Assembly (NCBI RefSeq): GCF_002918555.1
Contig: NZ_PQMB01000006.1
Span: forward strand, 1 to 64,000
Direction: 5' to 3'
DNA from: Citrobacter amalonaticus
Lineage (GTDB): Bacteria; Pseudomonadota; Gammaproteobacteria; Enterobacterales; Enterobacteriaceae
DNA: 64,000 nt
Below are positions 54,218 to 63,995 of this stretch, in pieces. Positions within the stretch are counted from its first letter, which is position 1, and every line of letters begins with the position of its first letter. The notes under the pieces are model-generated. The model saw only the letters and a program-made list of their open reading frames with translations. It ran no database searches and was not told the DNA's origin. The position numbers and the translations under genes are program-made.

Positions 54218-54730
54218 GTGAAACGATTTTTGCTGGTTTCTGCCATGATTTTACTGGCTGGGTGTTCAGCTAAATACAACACGAGCAATATTCAGAACAA
54301 TACCGATCAGTTGATCAAAGATGCTCCAGTTGCTATTTCCATGCCAGTTGATGGCGTGTATGAAACCCGTACATATGCGGGTTCCGGGAATTCAACAGCT
54401 ACTGCATTAAAATCTGCGTTTTTGCGCCACTCTGATAGCGTAACAATTTATGCTGATTGCGAAGACATTACCTGCCTGAAAAACAAACATGCTATCAGTC
54501 ATGGATACTATGTTATTCCGCAAATACTTCACTGGGAGGACAGGGCAACCGAGTGGTCAGGAATTCCGGATAAAATTGAAGTTAAAATCACAATTTATAA
54601 CGCAGAGTCCAACGATCGGATTGCCTCAACGATTATTAGTGGTAAAAGCAAGTGGGCTACGTTTGGTGGTGACCATCCGCAAGACTTGCTACCGGATCCA
54701 GTCAACTCTTACATATCCAGTCTTTATTGA
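54218..54730 (+). CDS. DUF4823-like lipoprotein
   Basis: 170 residues. N-terminal signal ending in the lipobox LLAGCS (Cys at about residue 16), then a mixed alpha/beta body. It interrupts the tail operon, has its own terminator and is AT-rich, so it is a moron. Lipoproteins in tail regions of other phages block superinfection, but this family's function is not established. Confidence 0.75.
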   Translation: MKRFLLVSAMILLAGCSAKYNTSNIQNNTDQLIKDAPVAISMPVDGVYETRTYAGSGNSTATALKSAFLRHSDSVTIYADCEDITCLKNKHAISHGYYVIPQILHWEDRATEWSGIPDKIEVKITIYNAESNDRIASTIISGKSKWATFGGDHPQDLLPDPVNSYISSLY

Positions 54731-54753
54731 ACAATCTGTAAAACACATTCCAG

Positions 54754-54776
54754 ACCCCGTTCATACGGGGTTTTTT
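54754..54776 (+). terminator. Intrinsic terminator after the lipoprotein gene
   Basis: ACCCCG, loop TTCATA, CGGGGT, then Ts. Confidence 0.85.
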
Positions 54777-54799
54777 ATTGCCTTAATTCCGGAGGCCAT

Positions 54800-55180
54800 A
54801 TGTTTAATCCTGATAAATACCTTTCGGTGAAATGGCTGAAAGGTGGGCGCGTTTACCCGGAACTTGACTGCTTTGGGGTGCTGAATGAAGTACGCCGTGA
54901 TATCGGCCTTCCTGAATGGCCAGATTTTGCCGGGGTAACCAAGGATAACGGCGGACTTGACCGGGAAGCACGAAAGCTTATGCGTTCTCTTCGTCGATGT
55001 GAACCGTGCGAGGGAGCAGGTGTTGCATGCTATTCCGGTTCAACAGTGGCACACGTCGCCGTGGTAGTGGATATCAATGGCCAGCTTTACGTTGCAGAGT
55101 GTAACCATAAAACGAACGTTACATTTCTGCCATTGGCGCGTTTCATGCGTCGCTTCGTCAAAGTGGAGTTCTGGGTGTGA
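54800..55180 (+). CDS. NlpC/P60-like tail tip protein
   Basis: 126 residues. Catalytic-type Cys in ELDCFGVLNEVRRD (about residue 24) and His in STVAHVAVVVDI (about residue 82). Short version of the tail-tip cysteine peptidase family (lambda K-like). Four-base overlap with the J-like gene. Confidence 0.7.
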   Translation: MFNPDKYLSVKWLKGGRVYPELDCFGVLNEVRRDIGLPEWPDFAGVTKDNGGLDREARKLMRSLRRCEPCEGAGVACYSGSTVAHVAVVVDINGQLYVAECNHKTNVTFLPLARFMRRFVKVEFWV

Positions 55181-57894
55181 CAATAAGACTTTACCCCTCC
55201 AGATTGCCAGGGGAACCGCTGGAAACACATCAACATGGTGCGATGACGATTCATCAATGGATGAAGCGAAACGTTGAAAATTATCGTGCTGATATGAAGC
55301 ATCCGGTTGCTATTGAAGTTGATGGAGAGAATATCCCGCCGTCAGCATGGTTTGATTTTGCAATTAAACCAGACAGTGATGTGAAAATTTTCCCGATCCC
55401 TTATACGGCTGTTGCGCTAGCATGGGTTGCTGTTGCTGTTTCGGTCGCATCTGTTGCTTATGCGTTGTTCTTTGCGCCAGGTGCAGCTGACCCGGGAGGT
55501 TTTTCGTCCTCGACAGGCGATTCACTGGACGTTAACCCCGCGAAAGCGAACAGGGCAAAACTAGGCGATCCGATTCGTGAGTTGTTCGGACGTCGTCGAA
55601 TTTACCCCGATTACGTGGTGCAGCCGGTAACCCGGTTCAGCCCGGACGACCCGACAGTGATGACCGTTGAAATGTTTGTCGCTTTAGGGTTTGGGTTGTT
55701 CTCATTCGGTAATGGAGATATACGCGTCGGCGCCACACCAGTTTCATCGTTAGGGGATGGATTCGCTCATACTTTGTATCTACCCGGTCAGAATGTCGCG
55801 GGTGATCGCCGTAGTGAGAACTGGTTCAACTCTACAGAAGTGGGAGGAACATCTTCAGGTGCCGGTCTGGATATGGCTCAGACCGCGCCTGATACGGAAG
55901 ACGTTGTTGCGCAGTCTTTGACAGTATCAGGGAGTACGATCACATTTAACGGGTTAAGTACTGATGATGACGATCCGGTGACCAATGAATTACCGGAATC
56001 GTGGGTTGCAGGTGCAGTGGTTGAACTTATCGTTCCTGATTCATTTGTTGTCACCAATGATGGCGCATACAGCAGAATCACCAGTGATAATCTGGCTGAA
56101 ATAGCCCCATATGTCGGAATGCCAGTCACGATCTGGTACAACAGCGTCGACTATAACCTCTTCATTGCATCTTACACTCCACACTCAGCACCGCTTGGCG
56201 GTGACGTAGTGACCGCATCAGTAACTCTTGCCTATGAGAGTTCTGCTGGAGCGCCGTTTACTGGAATTCCAGAAGGTTATATCCGTTTATCACTGTCTCA
56301 TGCCGGTAATCAATATAAAATTCTCGCTGTTGATGGTAGTAGCGTAACGATCAGGCGCCTGGTCAATGGTGTGGTTGATAACACCTGGCCGGGATTTGTT
56401 GCCAGAATAGTTCTTGATTTCGATGCTTCTGGAGTGAATCAGAATGATACATGGATGGGACCATTCATGGCATGCCCGGAAAATGAAACAATCGACATGT
56501 TTGAGGTTAATTTCTTTTTCCCGAATGGAATTTGCGGTTACAACAAAAAGGGTAAAAAACAGAATAGAGAGGTTCGATGGGAGATCCAGTTTCGGGTATA
56601 TGGTTCCGGATCAGGATGGAGCAGTAAGACTGGTTCGTACAACACGCAGAATATCAATGGGCTCGGATACACTGAGCGCATCACGTTAAGTTCTCCTGGT
56701 CTCGTTGAAGTTCGTTGCCGGCGAACTAACGAGCAGGGGCAGGATAACAGTCGCGACAATATGTACTGGCAATCATTGCGTGGACGCCTTCTGACCAGAC
56801 CATCCTCGTACGCTGGCGTAACGACGATGAGTGTCACGGTGGAAACTGGCGGCAAGCTGGCCGCTCAATCCGATCGCCGGGTGAACGTGGTAGCCACCAG
56901 AATTTACGATACAGGAACACCACGCAGCATTTCCGGAGCGTTGTTCAACGTTGGTAATTCTCTGGGGCTGGAGATGGACACTGATGCCATTAATGCTCTG
57001 GAAAGTACCTACTGGACGCCTGACAATGAGTTCTTTGACTTCGAGACCACAGACAGCACATCGGCACTGGAAGTTTTGCAGAAGATAGCTAACGCAGGGA
57101 AAAGTTATTTTCTGCTGACTGACGGACTGGCATCAGTAGCGCGTGAAGGTATCAAACCCTGGTCTGGTGTTATCAGTCCACATGAGATGACGGAAGACCT
57201 TCAAACCGCGTTTGTGGCTCCCTCTGACGACGACTATGACGGCGTGGATGTTACGTATATCAACGGGACGACATGGGCGGAAGAGACGGTACAGTGCCGG
57301 ACACCGGGTAATCTAACCCCCGTTAAAATAGAAGACTACATGCTTGATGGTGTACTCGACCGCGACCATGCATATCAGATTGGCATGCGTCGCCTGATGA
57401 AGTATCTCAGGCAGCGTTTGACATTCTCGACCACAACGGAACTGGATGCGCTCTGCTATAACGTTGGTGATCGGGTTGTGCTGACTGATGATATCCCCGG
57501 TAGTAAAACAGTCAGCGCCCTGATTGAAAGTATGTCCACGGTTGACGGTCTGACGACATTTACTGTTACGGAGCCGCCAGACTGGAGCTTTGATAATCCG
57601 CGTGCCCTCATCCGTTATCAGGATGGGACAACCTCCGGATTACTGGTGGCTACCAGGGCAGGAGATTATCAGATCTCTGTGCCTGAACAGCCGGAGTTCG
57701 GAAATATCATCCTGAACGATCCTGCCATCGAGCCACCGCGCCTTATTTTCTGCGATTCTTCGCGTGCTGGTTATAACGCTATTATCTCTGAAATAGCACC
57801 ACAAGCTGACGGCACATGCCAGGTTACTGCGAAAGAGTACAGGGACGACTTCTACCAGTACGACAGCGATCTATACCCCGGAAACGTCTCCTGA
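55177..57894 (+). CDS. Tail tip / host specificity protein (J-like, TipJ family)
   Basis: 905 residues starting MTIRLYPSRLPGEPLETHQH. A hydrophobic segment at about 72-103 (VALAWVAVAVSVASVAYALF), GELFGRRRIYPDYV-like region near 135, and FNIII-type repeats in the middle (SGSGWSSKTGSYNTQNINGL). The C-terminal half resembles tip J proteins. It probably makes contact with the host receptor with the tailspike. Confidence 0.85.
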   Translation: MTIRLYPSRLPGEPLETHQHGAMTIHQWMKRNVENYRADMKHPVAIEVDGENIPPSAWFDFAIKPDSDVKIFPIPYTAVALAWVAVAVSVASVAYALFFAPGAADPGGFSSSTGDSLDVNPAKANRAKLGDPIRELFGRRRIYPDYVVQPVTRFSPDDPTVMTVEMFVALGFGLFSFGNGDIRVGATPVSSLGDGFAHTLYLPGQNVAGDRRSENWFNSTEVGGTSSGAGLDMAQTAPDTEDVVAQSLTVSGSTITFNGLSTDDDDPVTNELPESWVAGAVVELIVPDSFVVTNDGAYSRITSDNLAEIAPYVGMPVTIWYNSVDYNLFIASYTPHSAPLGGDVVTASVTLAYESSAGAPFTGIPEGYIRLSLSHAGNQYKILAVDGSSVTIRRLVNGVVDNTWPGFVARIVLDFDASGVNQNDTWMGPFMACPENETIDMFEVNFFFPNGICGYNKKGKKQNREVRWEIQFRVYGSGSGWSSKTGSYNTQNINGLGYTERITLSSPGLVEVRCRRTNEQGQDNSRDNMYWQSLRGRLLTRPSSYAGVTTMSVTVETGGKLAAQSDRRVNVVATRIYDTGTPRSISGALFNVGNSLGLEMDTDAINALESTYWTPDNEFFDFETTDSTSALEVLQKIANAGKSYFLLTDGLASVAREGIKPWSGVISPHEMTEDLQTAFVAPSDDDYDGVDVTYINGTTWAEETVQCRTPGNLTPVKIEDYMLDGVLDRDHAYQIGMRRLMKYLRQRLTFSTTTELDALCYNVGDRVVLTDDIPGSKTVSALIESMSTVDGLTTFTVTEPPDWSFDNPRALIRYQDGTTSGLLVATRAGDYQISVPEQPEFGNIILNDPAIEPPRLIFCDSSRAGYNAIISEIAPQADGTCQVTAKEYRDDFYQYDSDLYPGNVS

Positions 57895-57915
57895 TTTAAA
57901 CAACCACATCATTAC

Positions 57916-57938
57916 AACCCGCTCCGGCGGGTTTTTTC
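57916..57938 (+). terminator. Intrinsic terminator before the tailspike gene
   Basis: AACCCGC, loop TCCG, GCGGGTT, then TTTTTT. Confidence 0.85.
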
Positions 57939-57953
57939 GTTTATGAGGTCCAT

Positions 57954-59885
57954 ATGACGACTTATAACACCGGCAATCCGCTGGGGTCTGCTGCTGCAAA
58001 GGATTTGTACGATAATGCGCAGAATTTTGATTTTGCGCTAAATGACATAACTCAGGCAATCTGGAATGATCGTTTTGGGCGGGCACGTAATACGTGGTTT
58101 GGCCTTGAGACGATGGTAATTAATGCCGCAGCAGCATACGGTTATATCATTCTTAATGATATGTCTTTTCAGGATGGCGGTACCGTTAATCTGAATGAAT
58201 TACTCCTGGATGAAAGTACTGGCGAGTATTTCAAGTGGACAGGTACTTTTCCTGTTGGGGGGAAAGTTGTTCCACCTGTTTCAACACCGGCTTCTACAGG
58301 CGGAGAAGGACCTGGTGCCTGGCTCTCAGTTGGTGATTCGACATTGCGTACCATGCTCGCATCTTCTCTTGGAGCTGGAATTGTTTGTTACGACAGCGCA
58401 GAAACTTATGCGCCTGGAACCGTTGGTGATGAGATCGGGCCATACGAAGCAACTGGTGCAAATAATAAGTATGGACGCAAGGATAGGGCGCGTCGCCATC
58501 TATCAGCTGTTGATTTTGGTGATCCTGACACCGATATTGGAGTAGCAGTTAATTTAGCATCCGCATCGCTTGCAACGGAATACAATCCTAGCGCCACAGA
58601 AAACATTCGTGGCGGGGAAGTTGAATTACCAAGAGGTACTCATACTCTTTTAACTCCTATTAGTCTTGAAAAACACGCTTCTGGAATAACAGGACTTAGA
58701 ATTATCGGCCAAGGTCAGTCAACCAGCGAACTCGATATGACAGGAGCTGCCGCTTTATCTGACGGAGTGGCGGCGAATACAAATGGTGCATCGTTTTTCA
58801 GACTTCAAGACTTCAACGTCAAAAGTGCGCCGCGTAGATCTGTCAGTTTGAATAAGTATTCCCGTGGTTTTATTAGCGGAGTTCAGTCAGAGTCAGCTGG
58901 TGCTGATGGATTCTATTTCGGTAATGGAATTGTGATGTGTATCGATAACATAATGTCCCATGCCAGTGTTTCTAACGGGGTAAGATTCAACCCTGGAACC
59001 GTGTCTGATCCATCACCTGGCTTCCAGCACACATCGCATTCAGTAAGAGCGGGTTACGTTTCTAATAGTCAGGGTGATGGGTGGTTATGGGGATACATGA
59101 ACTACAGTAACGGTGTCGCCTGCGCAGCTGACAACTGTGCAAGATATGGACACCTTATTGAGAGATGTAACGGTTTTTCTCTTGATGCGCCAGGCGCTGA
59201 AACAAATGGCAGATCAGGTATGGGGGCTATTTCATCCGCCACATTAGGCCCAAATAAAGCCACTATTCGTGATGCTTTTATGTATGCAAATAATACATCT
59301 ATTGGAGGTTTCCCTAACTGTTTACATGTTATAGCTCAAGACGGTGTAAAAAATGAAATCACACTACTTGATTCAGTTTCTATTCCAGCTGTTGGCGACA
59401 TAACTCCATGCGTTATAGTTGATGGAATTGGCGCAGAAGTAACAATGAATAGACAAAAACTACTGAATGGATGGAAAACCCAGAACGGTGGTTATATAAA
59501 ATGGGTACATGATACCCTACCGATAAGAAGCATCACCATACCGGTTGGGGCTGCAACACCAATATGTAACATGCTAAGTACGCAAGGACATAAGGTCAGA
59601 TACGGCGGTGAAGTGACGATCATGGCTTCGAATCAGCCACCTTCGACACCAGAAAGGAATACCACTCTTTACAAATTACTAGTCAATAAATCAATAGGTG
59701 GGGGGAGCCAGGTTTTGGAGATAGGGAAGCTTGGGCATGTTTCTGGAGGCGGTGCCTCACTCCCTTCTTTTACATGGACCTTGATTAACGATCAACTTGT
59801 TGCAACTCCCATGATTGGCGTCGGAGGCGTTTCATTTTGGTTTGAGGTCACAACAGAAAGCCAAATAGTAGCTATTCCACTGTAG
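57954..59885 (+). CDS. Tailspike with right-handed beta-helix
   Basis: 643 residues. The N-terminal attachment domain (MTTYNTGNPLGSAAAKDLYD, NAQNFDFALND) is common to phage tailspikes. The middle, rich in repeated strand-turn pattern with Asn/Gly turns, is likely a beta-helix with enzyme or binding activity on surface polysaccharide. The catalytic residues cannot be assigned. Confidence 0.83.
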   Translation: MTTYNTGNPLGSAAAKDLYDNAQNFDFALNDITQAIWNDRFGRARNTWFGLETMVINAAAAYGYIILNDMSFQDGGTVNLNELLLDESTGEYFKWTGTFPVGGKVVPPVSTPASTGGEGPGAWLSVGDSTLRTMLASSLGAGIVCYDSAETYAPGTVGDEIGPYEATGANNKYGRKDRARRHLSAVDFGDPDTDIGVAVNLASASLATEYNPSATENIRGGEVELPRGTHTLLTPISLEKHASGITGLRIIGQGQSTSELDMTGAAALSDGVAANTNGASFFRLQDFNVKSAPRRSVSLNKYSRGFISGVQSESAGADGFYFGNGIVMCIDNIMSHASVSNGVRFNPGTVSDPSPGFQHTSHSVRAGYVSNSQGDGWLWGYMNYSNGVACAADNCARYGHLIERCNGFSLDAPGAETNGRSGMGAISSATLGPNKATIRDAFMYANNTSIGGFPNCLHVIAQDGVKNEITLLDSVSIPAVGDITPCVIVDGIGAEVTMNRQKLLNGWKTQNGGYIKWVHDTLPIRSITIPVGAATPICNMLSTQGHKVRYGGEVTIMASNQPPSTPERNTTLYKLLVNKSIGGGSQVLEIGKLGHVSGGGASLPSFTWTLINDQLVATPMIGVGGVSFWFEVTTESQIVAIPL

Positions 59886-59953
59886 TTGCTGGCTTTAATT
59901 TATGTTGCATGCTATAACACCGCCATGATTTTTAGTGAGATTATGGCGGGGAA

Positions 59954-61798
59954 GTGAACTTCAGAACTGATATTAATGGGCTGAGAGCGATAGCAGTTAT
60001 TGCTGTCGTTCTTTATCACTTTGGGATACCAGGCTTTGATGGCGGATTCTCTGGAGTTGATGTGTTTTTTGTCATCTCTGGTTATCTTATGACCGGAATA
60101 ATCTTTTCAAGATTGGATGATTCTAAATTTTCGGTCATCGGTTTTTACATGGATAGAGCCAGAAGGATAATCCCAGCACTATATTTTACCTGTTTTTGTT
60201 TGTTAGTTATTGGGTACTTTCTTTTACTTCCATCTGACTATCAGTTACTTTCTGAGCATGTTAAGAGTAGCTCTCTTTTTTATTCAAATATTCAATACTT
60301 CTATGATGTGAATTATTTTGATACGTCATCAAAAGAAAAATGGTTGTTGCATACATGGTCATTGTCAGTGGAGTGGCAATTTTATCTGATATATCCTGTT
60401 TTTGCTTTTGTGTTATATAAGTCAGTAGGTCGTAGTTTAGCAAGTTACTCTGTGCTAATTGTTGCATTGTTATCATTTGCTGTATCAATATATTACGCTA
60501 ATACAAATAGCTCCGCAGGTTTTTATCTTTTAACTTCTCGCGCATGGGAAATGTCTGTTGGTGGACTTGTATACCTATTTCCAGCTAGTCTATTAACTGG
60601 GAAGTATGCAAAGATGGCAGGTGTTACAATAATCATTGCTGCTACTTTTTTACTCAATTCTGATATGGCATGGCCGTCATATTGGGCACTTGTCCCTGTT
60701 CTTGGTTGTGCAATTGTAATTTCAGCAGGTGATATTAAAAACATCTTGCTGGATAATAAAGTAATGCAATGGTTGGGTAAGGTATCGTACTCTTTATACC
60801 TCACGCATTGGCCTGTGTTTGTTTTATTTAATTATCTCGGATTTTCTGGTTGGTTAGCATCATTTTTCGGTGTGGCGTTATCAATTGCATTGTCTTGCAT
60901 ATCTTTCTATTTAGTAGAAAACCCATCAAGAAAGATTCTTAATAAGTACAGAGGTAAACTTGCAAGAGAACTTACAATTGTATTAGCTGCATTTCTTTCG
61001 GTGTACTTGGCTGCATTCTCTGTGACCGCCTCTGCTGGATATCCTGGAAGATACCCATTTGCTCTAATCAGTGCTGAAGAACTAGCTAAGGAAAGAGCAA
61101 GATACTGGACGGATGGGGATCAAATTAACCCTGTGCCAAAGACTGGCGATAAGAAGATTGTAATTATTGGAAATTCACACGGAATAGATTTAACATATGC
61201 ATTAACTGAAAATGGGTTTAAAGGTGATATCTCATATCTGAGAACTACAAACCATTGCAGTAACTTCGGGTACACTCCAAATGAACAAAAATACCAAAAA
61301 TTCTGTAGTGATGTTTTAATTTCAACTTTAAAATTCGATGGGCTTAAAGATGCTGATGTTGTCATGCTACATGATGACTGGCAGGTTAATGATATGGGTG
61401 GACTAAGGTCTGTTATTAACGAAATCAAAACGCGTACAAATGCAAGGGTTATAGTTTTTGGGCCGAAAATGATGTTTAATAATGCGCCAATGTTTATTGC
61501 AAAAAAAGCAATGGAAAATAAAAAAACAACATTTGAAATGGTTAACGGTTATGCCTCAACGTTTTACATCAATTCAAGATGGGCAACAAATACGGATGCA
61601 AAAGCTACGGTTTCAAAAATACCTAATGCTGAATACGTTGATATGTTAAGTGTCCAGTGTGGCAAAAGTAAAATCTGCAATATTGTCTCTCCTGCAACAG
61701 GTAAGTACCTTTACTTCGATAGTGGGCATTTAACAAAGGTTGGTGCAACGGAGTTAGGTATCGAGTTGAAGAAATACTATCCAGAAATATTCAACTAA
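59954..61798 (+). CDS. OafA-type O-antigen acyltransferase with SGNH domain
   Basis: 614 residues from GTG 59954 (GGCGGGGA upstream). Residues about 1-340 form the acyltransferase-3 membrane domain with the catalytic His in VVLYHFGIPG and several spans. The C-terminal SGNH hydrolase-like domain has VIIGNSHGID and the Asp-x-x-His in DSGHLTKVGAT. Such proteins add acetyl groups to O-antigen and change phage receptors. Follows the tailspike as a conversion gene. Confidence 0.9.
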   Translation: MNFRTDINGLRAIAVIAVVLYHFGIPGFDGGFSGVDVFFVISGYLMTGIIFSRLDDSKFSVIGFYMDRARRIIPALYFTCFCLLVIGYFLLLPSDYQLLSEHVKSSSLFYSNIQYFYDVNYFDTSSKEKWLLHTWSLSVEWQFYLIYPVFAFVLYKSVGRSLASYSVLIVALLSFAVSIYYANTNSSAGFYLLTSRAWEMSVGGLVYLFPASLLTGKYAKMAGVTIIIAATFLLNSDMAWPSYWALVPVLGCAIVISAGDIKNILLDNKVMQWLGKVSYSLYLTHWPVFVLFNYLGFSGWLASFFGVALSIALSCISFYLVENPSRKILNKYRGKLARELTIVLAAFLSVYLAAFSVTASAGYPGRYPFALISAEELAKERARYWTDGDQINPVPKTGDKKIVIIGNSHGIDLTYALTENGFKGDISYLRTTNHCSNFGYTPNEQKYQKFCSDVLISTLKFDGLKDADVVMLHDDWQVNDMGGLRSVINEIKTRTNARVIVFGPKMMFNNAPMFIAKKAMENKKTTFEMVNGYASTFYINSRWATNTDAKATVSKIPNAEYVDMLSVQCGKSKICNIVSPATGKYLYFDSGHLTKVGATELGIELKKYYPEIFN

Positions 61799-61816
61799 AT
61801 ATAAAAACAAATACAT

Positions 61817-61838
61817 AGCCCACTCAGGTGGGCTTTTC
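61817..61838 (+). terminator. Intrinsic terminator between convergent acyltransferases
   Basis: AGCCCAC, loop TCAG, GTGGGCT, then TTTTC. The remaining DNA to 62063 shows no gene. Confidence 0.7.
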
Positions 61839-62063
61839 TGTTTCTGATGCTTGCACGCTTCCATCGAATTGTGATCTCCTCAGTGAAAACAGTATTGTCC
61901 TGGTGATACCATGGGACTCCAGAAACTACAAAAGACTTTATAGAGAGCATTGTCACTCTTTAAATCCTATGTGGCATGACCACGAATAGTTCTATGATAG
62001 AAACATCAGAAGGCTATCCTGACATAGTCAGGAACTAAAACGGATCCATGTAGAACCTTTGTT

Positions 62064-63995
62064 CTATTTAAATGGATTATCATATTTTTTTAAATATGCA
62101 TCACCCATTTTTTTTGCTGCTGTGTAGTTAAGGTGGATTCCATCAACTCTAAAGATAATGTCACCATCAATAGTGGCTACACAATTTTCATTTTTGCAGA
62201 GAAGAACATTAGGGTCGATTAGTGTAATTTCTGGAATGTCATGCTTAAGTCTGTACTCTTCTCTTGTTTCTTTTTTCATTCCATAGGGGAACATTTCAAC
62301 ATTGTCTATAACATGTTTCATTTTTGCTGAACGTAGCTTAGAAATTCCAGTTGAACCGATTGTATTAAAAGGTCTGGCAATGATGTATACTTTTACACCT
62401 TTCTTGATGAGTTTTTTAATATAGTTTACACGTAGTTTATACACAGATGCGCTATAGTCGATTTCATTATCACCAAATAACCGTAATGATTCGTTATTGC
62501 CGTCATATATATCAAAATGGTCTGATATTATAACAGCTCCAATACTATAGGCATAATTTGTGCGCGTATTATTATAAATCATAATGGTATCGGCATTATA
62601 TTTTGATAATGGCTTGCTTATATTATTGACATATACCCCAGGAATGGAGGGGGTAGAACTTCTCATTGTGTCATGGACCATAATTCCCGCATCTTTCGCA
62701 AGTGCATCAATAAAAGGAGTATAAGCATTGCCGAATGAATCACCAATCATTAAAATATCTGGCTTATCTTTTTTTACACCTAGCCAGCACTCGTTAAAAT
62801 TTCCAATTTTCATTTTTTCCATGCATTCACTGCGCTTGATATGGGCAGAGTTATCAGAATTAAGTTCATCAAACATACCCTGCATCCTCCATTTCATACC
62901 TGATGTGGCATCCACATAACTCATGAAGAAGTAACAAGCAGCTAATGGAATTGCATAAAACACAGGAAAAACAACCATCGGCGATTTTAGTTTTCTGAAT
63001 GGGCTTTCAACAAAGTGATAACTGATACAGGCCATAACAAATGATAACGTAATAAGTGCAATGGCGTTGATTACGGTTAGTTCCACACTTCTGTAGAGAG
63101 CCAGAGTTATTACTGGCCAATGCCAAAGATAAAACGAGTATGATACTTTGCCAATATATCCTACTGGTTTTAAAGATAAAAATTTGTTTGCAATACCTTC
63201 ACGTGAAGCAATTAGCATTGCGCTACCTATAATAACAGGAAGCGCTAAAAGGCCGGGGAAAGAACTATTATCGTCAAGTAAAAATGCACTTGCAAGTATC
63301 AAGAGTAATCCAGTAATACTCAATGTATTACTATGCTTTAATATTAATTCAGTTCTGCGGTAATTAATTGCAAGCAATGCCCCAGCCATTAACTCAAAAA
63401 ATCTAAATGGCAACATCATGTATGCCAGATTCTTGTCTTGATGTACGTAATACCATGAAAGACATATTGACGTGATAAATAGCGCTGAGAACAAAGCAAA
63501 CTTGATGCTGGTTCTTTTTATCTTATATATCATCATCAATATCAAAGGCCAGAAGATATAATATTGTTCTTCTACCGCAAGAGACCAGGTGTGCAGTAGC
63601 GGTTCTGATGATGATGATTCAAAATAGTTAGTGTGAATATAAAAATAAAAGTTACTAACACCCAGCATAGTTAAGATGGATGTCTTACCAAAAGAAATTA
63701 AATCTTCTGGCATCAAATAAAAACTACAGTATGCCGCGACAATTATGAGCATAAAAAATAGCGCCGGAATTAACCGTTTAATCCTGCGCACGTAAAAACT
63801 TACATAACTAAAACGGGATTCCCTGATCTCTTTATCAAGTATACAGGTTATTAAAAACCCTGATATTACAAAAAAAACATCTACGCCAACAAAACCACCC
63901 GGTATAGGAAGTTTTGCATGGAAAAGAACAACCAAGAGCACTGCTATAGCCCTGAGACCATCAATATCCGCTCTGTATTTAAGTGACATATCCAT
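62064..63995 (-). CDS. Second OafA-type acyltransferase with SGNH domain
   Basis: 643 residues. Membrane acyltransferase-3 domain with catalytic His in VVLFHAKLPIPGG and an SGNH domain with MIGDSFGNAY and Asp-x-x-His in VDGIHLNYTAA. Convergent to the first, and of the same family but clearly diverged. The true start may be the ATG at 63989 or 63995 and upstream signals lie near the window edge. Probably another conversion gene rather than a host gene. Confidence 0.88.
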   Translation of the reverse strand: MDMSLKYRADIDGLRAIAVLLVVLFHAKLPIPGGFVGVDVFFVISGFLITCILDKEIRESRFSYVSFYVRRIKRLIPALFFMLIIVAAYCSFYLMPEDLISFGKTSILTMLGVSNFYFYIHTNYFESSSSEPLLHTWSLAVEEQYYIFWPLILMMIYKIKRTSIKFALFSALFITSICLSWYYVHQDKNLAYMMLPFRFFELMAGALLAINYRRTELILKHSNTLSITGLLLILASAFLLDDNSSFPGLLALPVIIGSAMLIASREGIANKFLSLKPVGYIGKVSYSFYLWHWPVITLALYRSVELTVINAIALITLSFVMACISYHFVESPFRKLKSPMVVFPVFYAIPLAACYFFMSYVDATSGMKWRMQGMFDELNSDNSAHIKRSECMEKMKIGNFNECWLGVKKDKPDILMIGDSFGNAYTPFIDALAKDAGIMVHDTMRSSTPSIPGVYVNNISKPLSKYNADTIMIYNNTRTNYAYSIGAVIISDHFDIYDGNNESLRLFGDNEIDYSASVYKLRVNYIKKLIKKGVKVYIIARPFNTIGSTGISKLRSAKMKHVIDNVEMFPYGMKKETREEYRLKHDIPEITLIDPNVLLCKNENCVATIDGDIIFRVDGIHLNYTAAKKMGDAYLKKYDNPFK

